Positions 25,078 to 33,773 of a DNA stretch of 42,528 nt are shown piece after piece (within the stretch, counting starts at the first letter, position 1; every line of letters starts with the position of its first letter). The translations under genes were made by a program, and so were the position numbers. The stretch is from contig JACDAM010000041.1 of assembly GCA_013695435.1 (NCBI GenBank), forward strand, positions 1 to 42,528, read 5' to 3'. The DNA is from Burkholderiales bacterium (GTDB lineage Bacteria > Pseudomonadota > Gammaproteobacteria > Burkholderiales > JACMKV01). The notes under the pieces were generated by a model that did not search any database, was not told where the DNA came from, and saw only the letters and a list, made by a program, of their open reading frames with translations.

Positions 25078-27276
25078 AGCGCTATCGAATACCCGGTCCC
25101 CGAGTACCGGGCGTCCTCTTCAAAAATACTGATTGTTGACGACGAACCGCGGCTGCGCACCAGTCTCAGACGGCTGATCGCTCCGCACGGCTACGCGCTG
25201 GACCTGTGCGGCAGCGGCAGCGAAGCGATTGCCAATCTGCAACGCGCCCGCTTCGATCTAATTTTGCTCGATCTTGTGTTGCCCGACATGACCGGGCTCG
25301 ACGTCATGGAATTCATCAGCGGTAAACGACTGGATACCACGGTGATCGTCGTCAGTGGCGATACGTCCATCAATTCCGCAATCGGGACCTTGCGCCGCGG
25401 CGCCTACGATTTCATCCGCAAACCGTACGAGCCTGAAGAGCTCCTGAAAGCGATCGATAATGCGCTGCGCAAACGTTACCTCGAAAAAATAAATCGCCGC
25501 ATCAGCGTCAAGCTCGAACATTCAGAGCGCTCCTATCGCTATCTGGTCGACAGTTCACCCGATATCATCTACACGCTGAATCAGCAGGGCAACTTCAGCT
25601 TCCTCAATGACCGCATCGAGAGCCTGCTCGGCTTCGCCAGGGATGAACTGCTGGGCAAGCACTACACGGCGATTATTCATGATGAGGATTGCGATCGCGC
25701 GGCCTACGTGTTCAACGAGCGCCGAACCGGCGAGCGCGGCGCACGCAACGTCGAACTGCGGCTCAAATGCAAACAGGGTTCCGAGCGATATCGTCTGTTT
25801 GCGACGAATTACATCACCGTCGTGCTGAATGCAATGGGCGTATACAAAAACGGCGGCGGCGTCCAGCCGATGCTGTTCGCCGGCACGCATGGCGTCGCGC
25901 GCGACATCAGCGAGCGCAAGAAGGCCGAAGATACGATCAGCTATCAGGCTTACCACGACATGCTGACTGACTTGCCGAATCGGGCATTGTTCAAAGACAG
26001 ACTCGGCCTCGCGATAACCCACGCCCAGCGCAGCGGCCACCTGCTCGCGATGATGTTTCTCGACCTTGATCGCTTCAAGCTGGTGAACGACACCCTGGGT
26101 CACGTGAAGGGCGACGAATTACTGCAAGCTGTCGCGCAGCGTCTCAAAAATACCTTGCGCAAGGGCGACACGCTGGCGCGCGTCGGCGGCGACGAATTCA
26201 CGTTGCTGCTGCCGGAAATTAACAGCCGGGACGATGCGGCTTTGATCGCCCAGAAAGTACTCGATGAGCTGCGGCGTCCATTCCTGATCGAGGAGCAGGA
26301 CATTTTCTCGACGGTCAGCATCGGCATCGCCGTATTCCCGGACGATGGCGACGGCATCGACGATCTGATCAAGAATGCCGACATGGCGATGTACCACGGC
26401 AAATGGGAAGGCAAGAACAACTATCAGTTCTATAGCAAAGCCATGAACGTCGTGTTCCAGCAGCGGCTGGCGGGCGAAAGCGAATTGCGCAAGGCGCTCG
26501 ATCGCGACGAGTTCGTGCTCCACTACCAGCCGCAAGTCAATATCGTAAGCCGCAAAATAATCGGCATGGAGGCCTTGATCCGCTGGCAGCATCCGACCCG
26601 CGGGCTGGTCAGTCCGGCTGAATTTATGCCACTTGCCGTAGAAACAGGCCTGATGCCAAGGATCAGCGACTGGGTTTTGCGACACGCATGTGCGCAGTTG
26701 CGGTCGTGGCGCGAAGCCGGCTTGCCGCCAGTACGCGTCGCGGTCAATCTCTCACCCCAGGATATCGAGCAGTCGCGCTTCGTCGAGAAAGTGCTGGGTG
26801 TGCTGCAGGACAATTATTTCGAAGCCAACGCGCTTGAAATCGAAATCACCGAGAACGTCATGATGCGCGACATCGAAAACACAATGACCAAATTGAGCCG
26901 GCTAGGCGCGCTCGGTGTGAAGATTGCGATCGACGACTTCGGTATCCACTATGCGTCGCTCAACTACCTGAAGAAGTTTCCAATCCACACCATTAAGATC
27001 GATCAATCGTTCGTGCAGGACATCACCTCCGACGCGAGTGATGCGCCGATCATTACCGCCATCGTGGCCATCGCGAAAGGCTTTAGGCTGAATTTGATTG
27101 CGGAAGGCGTGGAAACATTGCGCCAGCTCGAAGTGATACGTGCGCTGCACTGCGTTGAAATGCAGGGCTTTCTGTTCAGCGCCCCATTGTCGCCCGCGGA
27201 CGCGACAAGAATACTTGCCAATCAGCAAGAACTCTTTCTGCCTCTCAATCATCGGAACGACGTTTCCGAACATTAG
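25075..27276 (+). CDS. Response regulator with REC-PAS-GGDEF-EAL domains (c-di-GMP turnover)
   Basis: 733 aa if started at ATC 25075. REC: KILIVDDEPRLRTSL, phospho-acceptor near Asp66 in LLDLVLPDM, and the conserved Lys in FIRKPYEPEELL. PAS ~140-270: RSYRYLVDSSPDIIYTLNQQ. GGDEF ~285-455: RKGDTLARVGGDEF has an intact active-site motif and an RxxD inhibitory site five residues upstream. EAL ~470-720: MEALIRWQHPTRGLVSP, EIEITENVMM, IDDFGIHYASLNYLKKF, KIDQSFVQ and LNLIAEGVETLRQLE. Loop 6 reads DDFGIHYASL instead of the usual DDFGTGYSSL, which may lower phosphodiesterase activity. If the start were placed at the first TTG (25264) the receiver would be cut in half, so that start is wrong. Cognate kinase: the gene just upstream. 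Confidence 0.9.
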   Translation: MSAIEYPVPEYRASSSKILIVDDEPRLRTSLRRLIAPHGYALDLCGSGSEAIANLQRARFDLILLDLVLPDMTGLDVMEFISGKRLDTTVIVVSGDTSINSAIGTLRRGAYDFIRKPYEPEELLKAIDNALRKRYLEKINRRISVKLEHSERSYRYLVDSSPDIIYTLNQQGNFSFLNDRIESLLGFARDELLGKHYTAIIHDEDCDRAAYVFNERRTGERGARNVELRLKCKQGSERYRLFATNYITVVLNAMGVYKNGGGVQPMLFAGTHGVARDISERKKAEDTISYQAYHDMLTDLPNRALFKDRLGLAITHAQRSGHLLAMMFLDLDRFKLVNDTLGHVKGDELLQAVAQRLKNTLRKGDTLARVGGDEFTLLLPEINSRDDAALIAQKVLDELRRPFLIEEQDIFSTVSIGIAVFPDDGDGIDDLIKNADMAMYHGKWEGKNNYQFYSKAMNVVFQQRLAGESELRKALDRDEFVLHYQPQVNIVSRKIIGMEALIRWQHPTRGLVSPAEFMPLAVETGLMPRISDWVLRHACAQLRSWREAGLPPVRVAVNLSPQDIEQSRFVEKVLGVLQDNYFEANALEIEITENVMMRDIENTMTKLSRLGALGVKIAIDDFGIHYASLNYLKKFPIHTIKIDQSFVQDITSDASDAPIITAIVAIAKGFRLNLIAEGVETLRQLEVIRALHCVEMQGFLFSAPLSPADATRILANQQELFLPLNHRNDVSEH

Positions 27277-27550
27277 GGCCTATTCACACCTAAATCATGC
27301 CCGCGCTTTGTTCTCGCGGGACGAAATGCTAGGCGGACGGCGCTGTGCGTCCAGAATTTACCGGCTTTAAGACCATCGACAAATTTGCAAAGGGTTATCG
27401 GGTGGTTTACGGATAGCGGAACATGAAGGCTGGCGCCCACCGCGCGGAAACCGGCTTGACAAAAGCGGCCGACATAACCGCTTGGACATCTGTAGACCAG
27501 ACGGCAGCGCGACGAAAGTATCGGTGCTGCCGCTGGCCTTCCTGCAGCCT

Positions 27551-28111
27551 TTAGTTTGGCCGATTGCCAGACATCGGAAAAGGCCAGGCGCCTGGAACAG
27601 GAGCTGGTTTTTCCGATTCCGATGCTTCGCTCGGCGTTGAGGTTACCGATCCGGTTGGCTTGACCACTGGTTTGGCTGCCGGCATTGCGGCCGGCTTTCT
27701 CGCAGCTGGTATTGCCGCCGCTTTTCTGGGCGCTGCTGTTTTCGGCGCAACCTTTCTGGCGACCGGTTTTTTCGCAGCGGCAGGTTTAGCAGCTTTGGTG
27801 GCGGCTTTTTTAGCGGCGGGTTTCTTCGCCGCCGTCTTGCTCGCGGATGGCTTTTTGGCCGCTGCCTTTTTAGCGGCAGGTTTCCTGGCCGCTGGTTTCT
27901 TCGCCGCTACCTTTTTAGCGGCAGGTTTATTCGCAGCGGTTTTCTTGGCCGCTACCTTTTTAGCGGCAGGTTTCGCTTTGGCTGCGGGCTTTTTCGCTGC
28001 CGTTTTTTTAGCAGCCGGCTTCTTCGCCGCCGCTTTCTTAGCAGGTTTCTTGGCCGCCGATTTCTTGGCCGCCGGCTTTTTCGCTGCACTTGCTTTCGGT
28101 TTTGTTGCCAT
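27551..28111 (-). CDS. Lys/Ala/Pro-rich histone H1-like (AlgP-type) DNA-binding protein
   Basis: 186 aa from ATG at 28111, which has AGGAGG seven bases upstream. The protein is almost wholly tandem KKPAAKK / KKAAAKKPA units for ~130 residues, with a less repetitive tail rich in Pro, Ala, Val and Ser that ends [14 protein letters not shown]. Such proteins are disordered, very basic and bind DNA non-specifically, like the C-terminal tail of eukaryotic H1 and Pseudomonas AlgP; a nucleoid role is inferred. The low-complexity DNA also gives a long open frame on the plus strand, but that frame would be an implausible Ala/Gly/Phe polymer and lacks a ribosome-binding site. Confidence 0.85.
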   Translation of the reverse strand: MATKPKASAAKKPAAKKSAAKKPAKKAAAKKPAAKKTAAKKPAAKAKPAAKKVAAKKTAANKPAAKKVAAKKPAARKPAAKKAAAKKPSASKTAAKKPAAKKAATKAAKPAAAKKPVARKVAPKTAAPRKAAAIPAARKPAAMPAAKPVVKPTGSVTSTPSEASESEKPAPVPGAWPFPMSGNRPN

Positions 28112-28485
28112 GTCCAACCTCCTGTTCAAGTTATAGGAACGTCCGTTTCAACCGCAACGCTACCAATAGCCGCGTGCATATGGCAAAGGCTGGACGCACG
28201 CGTCCAGCCTTCTTGCATTGGCTATTACTGCTACAACAGCGATGATCCACGAAGCAGAATGGTCGCCAAAGCCCTGCGCTCGCCAAAAGCTTCTCTCGAA
28301 AAAGTGCGATTTAACAGTGCCCCGTTTCCAGTCCGCGTTCCTTTATCCTCGCTTGTTGATCTGCTCGTCCGTTTCGAAACATCCGGCAACCCTGGCTCCT
28401 GGTCGGCGAGGAATGCTTCCGTAGACGTTAAGGTTGATTTCGGCGGGTCCCGTTTATGACAGTGATCCGCGACGGGCAGCGAAGG
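28112..28485. other. Spacer between nrdB and the histone-like gene
   Basis: 374 bases with no supported gene. It must hold the end of the nrd transcript and the promoter of the histone-like gene. A strong hairpin at 28188-28209 divides it. Nothing else was recognised. Confidence 0.4.
28185..28214 (-). terminator. Hairpin, probable end of the nrdA-nrdB transcript
   Basis: GGCTGGACG-CACG-CGTCCAGCC (28188-28209) is a perfect 9-bp stem with a 4-base loop. On the minus strand TTT follows the stem directly; on the plus strand TTCTT follows. It could stop transcription either way, but only the minus strand has a gene (nrdB) ending upstream, about 275 bases away. Confidence 0.5.
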
Positions 28486-29655
28486 TCAATCCCAATTCAG
28501 TGCGCCTCCCGTCTGATATTCGGTAACGCGCGTTTCGAAGAAATTCTTCTCCTTCTTCAGATCGACCATTTCCGACATCCACGGAAACGGATTGGTAGCG
28601 CCGACGAACAGGACATCAAGTCCGATCTGCTGGCAGCGGCGATTCGCGATGAAGCGCAGATATTCCTTGAACATCGGCGCATTCAAACCGAGCACGCCGC
28701 GCGGCATCGTATCTTCCGCGTAGCGATACTCGAGTTCAACACCGCGCTGAATCAAGCCGCGAATTTCTTCGCGGAATTCGCTCGTCCACAGATGCGGGTT
28801 TTCCATTTTTATCTGGTTGATCACGTCAATGCCGAAATTACAATGCATCGATTCATCGCGCAAGATGTATTGATACTGTTCTGCCGATCCAGTCATTTTA
28901 TTTTGCCTTCCGAGCGCAAGTATTTGCGTAAATCCAACATAAAAGAACATTCCTTCCATGATGCACGCGAATACGATCAGGCTTTTCAGCAACTGCTGAT
29001 CGGTTTCCGGTGTGCCGGTTCTGAATTCGGGATTGGTCAGCGTTTCGATGAACGGGAGCAGAAATTCATCCTTGTCGCGAATACTGCCGACCTCGTGATA
29101 CATGTTGAACACCTCTCCCTGATCGAGGCCGAGAGATTCGACGATGTACTGATAGGCGTGCGTATGGATCGCCTCCTCAAACGCCTGCCGCAGCAAATAC
29201 TGGCGGCATTCGGGATTGGTGATGTGGCGATATGTGCCAAGCACAATGTTGTTGGCGGCGAGCGAATCGGCAGTCACGAAAAAACCGAGGTTGCGCTTGA
29301 CGATCAGCCGCTCGTCGTCGGTCAGGCCGTTCGGATCTTTCCACGTCGCGATGTCGCGGCTCATGTTGATTTCCTGCGGCATCCAGTGATTCGCGCAGCC
29401 GGCCAGGTATTTGTCCCATGCCCATTTGTATTTGAAAGGGACGAGCTGATTTACGTCGGCGCGGCAGTTGATGATCTGCTTGTCCTCGACTGTCACGCGG
29501 CGCGTCGCGTTGCCCGCGGTGTAGCGCTCGTCGCTTGCTCGCCGGTCTGCCGCTGGCTCGACGATTTTCTGCTCGCTCAATACCGCGCGCGTCTGACTGC
29601 CGGCAAAACCTTGCGCTTCGTTTTCGCCGCCGTGCCCGCTTTCAAAGCTCAACAT
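28486..29655 (-). CDS. nrdB: Ribonucleotide reductase class Ia, beta subunit
   Basis: 389 aa from ATG at 29655, which has AGGAGAG upstream; an earlier in-frame start is unlikely. It houses the diiron-tyrosyl radical cofactor that feeds the alpha subunit. Iron ligands and radical Tyr are visible: the first Asp in [14 protein letters not shown], the helix [14 protein letters not shown] (Glu, His three later, radical Tyr four after that), [13 protein letters not shown] and [14 protein letters not shown]. The C-terminus ends with an aromatic-rich tail near [10 protein letters not shown] used for docking to NrdA. It follows nrdA after an unusually long 320-base gap. Confidence 0.97.
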   Translation of the reverse strand: MLSFESGHGGENEAQGFAGSQTRAVLSEQKIVEPAADRRASDERYTAGNATRRVTVEDKQIINCRADVNQLVPFKYKWAWDKYLAGCANHWMPQEINMSRDIATWKDPNGLTDDERLIVKRNLGFFVTADSLAANNIVLGTYRHITNPECRQYLLRQAFEEAIHTHAYQYIVESLGLDQGEVFNMYHEVGSIRDKDEFLLPFIETLTNPEFRTGTPETDQQLLKSLIVFACIMEGMFFYVGFTQILALGRQNKMTGSAEQYQYILRDESMHCNFGIDVINQIKMENPHLWTSEFREEIRGLIQRGVELEYRYAEDTMPRGVLGLNAPMFKEYLRFIANRRCQQIGLDVLFVGATNPFPWMSEMVDLKKEKNFFETRVTEYQTGGALNWD

Positions 29656-29975
29656 GATTTTCTCTCTCCTGGTATTTTTCGTTGGCGGGACATTTTGTTC
29701 CCGGCCCAAAGGTGTTCTGACTTCCAGCAGTCGGAAGTTGGTTTGGCAGACGCCGCTATCGGGCTCGCCTGCTCTTTGTACTGGCTCCTGATATACGCCA
29801 GATGAATCCGCGAAAGTCCGTCATATCGATTCACAAATCGCAATGCTCGTTTCAATTCAAGTCCCTCGCCGTTTGTCCAAAAAAACCGGCTTCCAATTTG
29901 TCTTTGGCGCTATACGCCAAACGCCTTCTGCGCCGCTGAGGTTTGGCAGACACAGACCGAGCGGGAGTTGTAAAT
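29656..29975 (-). other. Long nrdA-nrdB intergenic spacer with hairpin and direct repeat
   Basis: 320 bases between two genes that normally lie close. It contains a perfect hairpin TTTGGCG-CTATA-CGCCAAA at 29902-29920 and two copies of GGTTTGGCAGAC, near 29740 and 29940 (plus strand). In the direction of transcription a T7 run follows the hairpin by about 20 bases, too far for a standard terminator. A 68-codon open frame exists but has no ribosome-binding site. The spacer may hold an attenuator, a second promoter or a repeat relic. Confidence 0.4.
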
Positions 29976-32852
29976 TTACTGACAAACCTCGCACTCCGGA
30001 CTCGATATCGAACAAAACTGTTCGCCCCGCGCCTGCCCGGACGACACCGCATTCAGCTCGCCGCCCTTGCCGGTCGATTTCTCGGCGTGACTCGCGCCTA
30101 GCGTGCGCAAGTAATACGTCGTCTTCAACCCCCGCAGCCACGCCAGTTTGTAAGTCTCGTCGAGCTTCTTGCCTGAGGCGCCTGACATATAGATGTTCAG
30201 CGACTGCGCCTGGTCGATCCATTTCTGGCGACGCGAGCCGGCTTCGATCAGCCACGTCGGCTCGACCTCGAACGCGGTCGCATACAGCTTGCGGATTTCG
30301 GCTGGAACGCGGTCGATTTTCGCCAGGCTGCCGTCGAAATATTTGAGATCGGCGATCATCACCTCGTCCCACATATCGAGCTTTTTGAGATCGTTGACCA
30401 GATACTGGTTGGTCACGGTGAATTCGCCCGACAGATTCGATTTCACGTACAGGTTCTGATACGTCGGTTCTATGCTGGCCGAAACGCCGATGATGTTGGC
30501 GATGGTCGCGGTCGGCGCGATAGCGAGGCAGTTCGAGTTGCGCATGCCATGCCTGGCGATGCGGGCGCGCAGCGCATCCCAATCTAGCGTGCTCGATTGG
30601 TCGACTTCTAGATACCTTGTCCCGAGCCCGGTCGTGGGGCCGCCGCGTTCATCGCCCAGCAGTTTCAGCGAATCCTGCGGCAGGACGCCGCGCGACCAGA
30701 GCGAACCCTCATAAGTTGCATAGCGGCCGCGCTCCTCGGCCAGTTCGGTCGATGCCCAGCAGGCGGCATAGGAGACGGCCTCCATCGAGCGATCGGCGAA
30801 TTCGACGGCGGCGTCCGATGCATAAGGAATGCGCAGCTCGTGCAGGCAATCCTGAAAACCCATGATGCCGAGACCGACCGGCCGGTGCTTGAGATTGGCG
30901 TTGCGCGCTTTCGCCACCGCGTAAAAGTTGATGTCGATCACGTTATCCAGCATGCGCATCGCGGTGGTCACGGTGCGTTGCAGCTTTTCGCGGTCGAGTT
31001 CAAAGTCCCCTTCGACTCCGCTCAGGACGGGCTTCAAATGCGCCGGCAGATTCAGTGAACCGAGGTTGCATACCGCGATTTCGTCCTCGTTGGTGTTCAG
31101 CGTGATCTCGGTGCACAGGTTCGAGCTGTGCACGACGCCGGTATGGCTTTGCGGCGAGCGGATGTTGCACGGATCCTTGAAGGTGATCCACGGATGACCA
31201 GTTTCGAAAAGCATGGTCAGCATCTTGCGCCATAGCTGCTGCGCCGGAACTTTCTTGAACAGCCTGATTTTTCCTTGCGCAGCTTTTTTCTCATAAGCCG
31301 TGTAAGCCGATTCGAATGCGCTGCCGGTCTTATCGTGCAGATCGAGGACATCGGAAGGCGAAAACAGCGTCCACTCGCCATTTTCCATGACGCGCTTCAT
31401 GAACAGATCGGGCACCCAGTTCGCGGTATTCATGTCGTGCGTGCGGCGGCGATCGTCGCCGGTGTTCTTGCGCAGTTCGAGAAATTCCTCGATATCCATG
31501 TGCCAGGATTCGAGATAGGCGCACACCGCGCCTTTCCGCTTACCGCCCTGATTGACGGCAACCGCCGTATCGTTGACGACTTTCAGGAACGGCACGACCC
31601 CTTGCGATTTGCCATTGGTGCCCTTGATATGCGAGCCCATTGCCCTGACTTGCGTCCAGTCATTGCCGAGCCCGCCGGCGAATTTCGACAGCAGCGCGTT
31701 TTCCTTGATCGCTTCGTAGATATCGTCAAGGTCATCGCCGACCGTCGTCAGATAGCAACTCGACAACTGCGAGCGCCGCGTGCCGGAATTGAACAGCGTC
31801 GGCGTCGAACTCATGAAGTCGAAGCTCGACAGCAGGTTGTAGAACTCGATCGCGCGCACCTCGCGATTCTTTTCGTTCAAGGCCAGGCCCATGGCGACGC
31901 GCATGAAAAACGCTTGCGGCAGCTCGATGCGTTTGTCATCGACATGCAGGAAATAGCGGTCGTACAGGGTTTGCAGGCCTAGATAGCCGAATTTCAGATC
32001 GCGCTCGGGGTTCAGCGCCGTGGCCAGGCCCGCCAGATCGAATTTCAGCAAGCGCCGATCGAGCAACTCGGCGTCGATGCCGCGCTGAATGAAGGCGGGG
32101 AAATATTCGGGATAACGCGCGGCCATTTCGGCCTGCGGCGTTTCTCGGCCGAGAACCTCGAGGCGTATGGAGTTGAGCAGCAGGCGCGCCGTGACGAAGC
32201 CATAAGCCGGCTCTTTCTCGATCAGCGAGCGCGCCGACAATATCGCCGATTTGCGGACTTCCTCGATCGGCACGCCTTCATAAATATCTTTCAGTGTGGC
32301 TTGCAGAATAGGCTCGGACCTGACCGCATCGCCGAGCCCGGCGGAGCAATCGGCGAGCAGGTCTCGCAAACGCGAAATATCGAGGGGCGCCAGCCGGCCC
32401 GCTTCCATTACATTGATCGCAGGCGGCGTCAATCCAGCCTTGGCCTCGCGCTCTTTGGCCCGACTTTTCGCGCGCTCTTCGCGATACAGCACGTACGAGC
32501 GCGCGACGTCGTGCTCGCCGGAACGCATCAACGCCAGCTCGACCTGATCCTGGATATCTTCGATATGGAAAGTGCCGCCGTTCGGCTGGCGCCGCATCAG
32601 CGCGTTGACCGCGTTTTCGGTCAGGGTTACGACGAGTTCGCGCACGCGCGCCGATGCCGCGCCCTGGCCTCCGTTGACGGCGAGGAATGCCTTGGTCAGC
32701 GCGATCGAAATTTTTGCCGGCTCGAAACCGACCACCGCGCCATTGCGGCGAATGATCTTGTACTGCGCGTAGCGCGCATCGGATGCGGACCGTTCGTCCA
32801 GCGAGAACCGGGTTATCTGGGTCGGGGAAATCGCGGGTGTTGCAAGCTGCAT
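29976..32852 (-). CDS. nrdA: Ribonucleotide reductase class Ia, alpha subunit
   Basis: 958 aa from ATG at 32852, preceded by AGGAGA; codons further upstream overlap the promoter. It reduces ribonucleoside diphosphates to deoxy forms. An N-terminal ATP-cone (YKIIRRNGAVVGFEPAKISI, GTFHIEDIQDQVELALM) gives dATP control. Catalytic residues are the first Cys in SQLSSCYLTT, NLCTEITLN (thiyl Cys and Glu) and the partner Cys in AVCNLGSLNL. The radical-transfer Tyr pair is plausible at TYYLRTLGA, and the C-terminal thiol pair is CEVC. Residues ~608-615 (PVLSGVEG) come from a dispersed palindromic repeat inserted in frame after LPAHLK, a place where relatives have a shorter loop. Two NrdR boxes precede the gene. 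Confidence 0.97.
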   Translation of the reverse strand: MQLATPAISPTQITRFSLDERSASDARYAQYKIIRRNGAVVGFEPAKISIALTKAFLAVNGGQGAASARVRELVVTLTENAVNALMRRQPNGGTFHIEDIQDQVELALMRSGEHDVARSYVLYREERAKSRAKEREAKAGLTPPAINVMEAGRLAPLDISRLRDLLADCSAGLGDAVRSEPILQATLKDIYEGVPIEEVRKSAILSARSLIEKEPAYGFVTARLLLNSIRLEVLGRETPQAEMAARYPEYFPAFIQRGIDAELLDRRLLKFDLAGLATALNPERDLKFGYLGLQTLYDRYFLHVDDKRIELPQAFFMRVAMGLALNEKNREVRAIEFYNLLSSFDFMSSTPTLFNSGTRRSQLSSCYLTTVGDDLDDIYEAIKENALLSKFAGGLGNDWTQVRAMGSHIKGTNGKSQGVVPFLKVVNDTAVAVNQGGKRKGAVCAYLESWHMDIEEFLELRKNTGDDRRRTHDMNTANWVPDLFMKRVMENGEWTLFSPSDVLDLHDKTGSAFESAYTAYEKKAAQGKIRLFKKVPAQQLWRKMLTMLFETGHPWITFKDPCNIRSPQSHTGVVHSSNLCTEITLNTNEDEIAVCNLGSLNLPAHLKPVLSGVEGDFELDREKLQRTVTTAMRMLDNVIDINFYAVAKARNANLKHRPVGLGIMGFQDCLHELRIPYASDAAVEFADRSMEAVSYAACWASTELAEERGRYATYEGSLWSRGVLPQDSLKLLGDERGGPTTGLGTRYLEVDQSSTLDWDALRARIARHGMRNSNCLAIAPTATIANIIGVSASIEPTYQNLYVKSNLSGEFTVTNQYLVNDLKKLDMWDEVMIADLKYFDGSLAKIDRVPAEIRKLYATAFEVEPTWLIEAGSRRQKWIDQAQSLNIYMSGASGKKLDETYKLAWLRGLKTTYYLRTLGASHAEKSTGKGGELNAVSSGQARGEQFCSISSPECEVCQ
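31008..31031 (-). repeat. Palindromic dispersed repeat embedded in the nrdA coding sequence
   Basis: On the minus strand the DNA reads CCCGTCCTGAGCGGAGTCGA followed by AGGG. CCTGAGCGGAGTCGAAGG is a sequence met very often as an intergenic palindromic repeat in bacterial genomes and, when inside genes, as the peptides PVLSGVEG or FDSAQDG. Here it is in frame and adds about eight residues to NrdA. It is a REP-type unit by resemblance; no second copy is in this window. Confidence 0.6.
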
Positions 32853-32909
32853 GCCTGTCTCCTGTTTTAGATGGCGACGCTTTTCGCACGCCGCGCAGTC
32901 AAAATATCT

Positions 32910-32957
32910 ACACCTTATACACAGCTTATCCAACGAGTCATACACAACCTATTGTGG
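32910..32957 (-). promoter_or_regulatory. Probable NrdR operator pair upstream of nrdA
   Basis: ACACAACCTATTGTGG at 32942-32957 matches the NrdR box consensus acaCwAtATaTwGtgt at 13 of 16 positions. A weaker second box, read on the minus strand as GCTGTGTATAAGGTGT (32910-32925), matches at about 10. Their starts are 32 bases apart, three helical turns, as known NrdR box pairs usually are. They lie 58-105 bases upstream of the nrdA start, over the expected promoter. The regulator gene nrdR is at 15367-15837. Confidence 0.65.
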
Positions 32958-33131
32958 TTTTACGTGATGACGCTACTAATTCTAGTACTCTCAGCAACAG
33001 AGTCAACAACTTTCGAAGAAAAAATCTGCCGCCCCGGAGGACCTCTTGAACTGCCGATTTGAAAAGGGAATGGACAGCGGGTCGGCCCTCACGCAAACCC
33101 GCCTGCGCAAAAAAAGCGGCGCCTGAAGTTT

Positions 33132-33686
33132 TTATGAGACCGCGAGCGCGGCTCGGTAACGCTGCCAGTCGAAGCAAGGTCCCGGATCGGTTTTGCGGCC
33201 CGGGGCGATATCGGAATGGCCTTTTATATCGGAAATCGGGTAGGTCGCGCGCAGCGTCCTGGTGAGTGTCGCCAGGCCTTCGTATTGGCAATCGGTGAAC
33301 GGTATGCTGTCGCAACCTTCAAGCTCGACGCCGATGGAAAAATCGTTGCAGCGCTCATGCCCGCACCAACTGGAAATCCCTGCGTGCCAGGCGCGCTTGT
33401 CGCAGGAGACGAACTGGATGATTTCGCCGTTGCGGCGAATCAGGAAATGCGCCGATACGCGCACATGCGCGATCGACCGGTAATAGGGATGCGCTGCAGG
33501 ATCGAGACGGTTGGTAAATAATTCGATAATGCCGTCGCCGCCGAATTCGCCCGGCGGCAGGCTGATGTTGTGAATGACGAGTAATTGAACGCTGGAATGC
33601 GCTGGACGCTCATCAAAATTCGGCGAGGCGATGAAACTGGCTGCGGAAAGAAGGCCATTTACATCGATGGACGACGATTGATTCAC
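33132..33686 (-). CDS. ampD: 1,6-anhydro-N-acetylmuramyl-L-alanine amidase AmpD
   Basis: 184 aa, family length. Cytoplasmic zinc amidase that cleaves anhydro-muropeptides during cell-wall recycling and so keeps AmpR-type beta-lactamase induction low. Amidase_2 motifs: LLVIHNISLPPGEFGG (first zinc His), VSAHFLIRRNGEIIQFV, KRAWHAGISSWCGHERCNDF, IGVELEG and IKGHSDIAPGRKTDPGPCF with the second His and the zinc Asp. No signal peptide, as expected. It lies downstream of pilS-pilR on the same strand, a neighbourhood common in betaproteobacteria. Confidence 0.95.
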   Translation of the reverse strand: MNQSSSIDVNGLLSAASFIASPNFDERPAHSSVQLLVIHNISLPPGEFGGDGIIELFTNRLDPAAHPYYRSIAHVRVSAHFLIRRNGEIIQFVSCDKRAWHAGISSWCGHERCNDFSIGVELEGCDSIPFTDCQYEGLATLTRTLRATYPISDIKGHSDIAPGRKTDPGPCFDWQRYRAALAVS

Positions 33687-33773
33687 GACTACGGCGCGGA
33701 AACTTCCGGATATTTGCGGATTTTTCGAAGGTTTTCGTCGACTGGGCGATGCGCGGCATCGCGCAGCCGTAAC

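Noticed and set aside
27564-28136. 190-aa plus-strand frame rich in Ala, Gly, Leu and Phe that could look like a membrane protein
   Set aside because: It is the mirror of the Lys/Ala repeat gene, which has a strong AGGAGG and a known protein type.
28456-29805. 449-aa open frame on the plus strand
   Set aside because: Antisense to nrdB, which carries all iron ligands and the radical tyrosine.
33087-33131. T-rich terminator after ampD
   Set aside because: A T7 run is present on the minus strand but no stable stem-loop sits directly before it.
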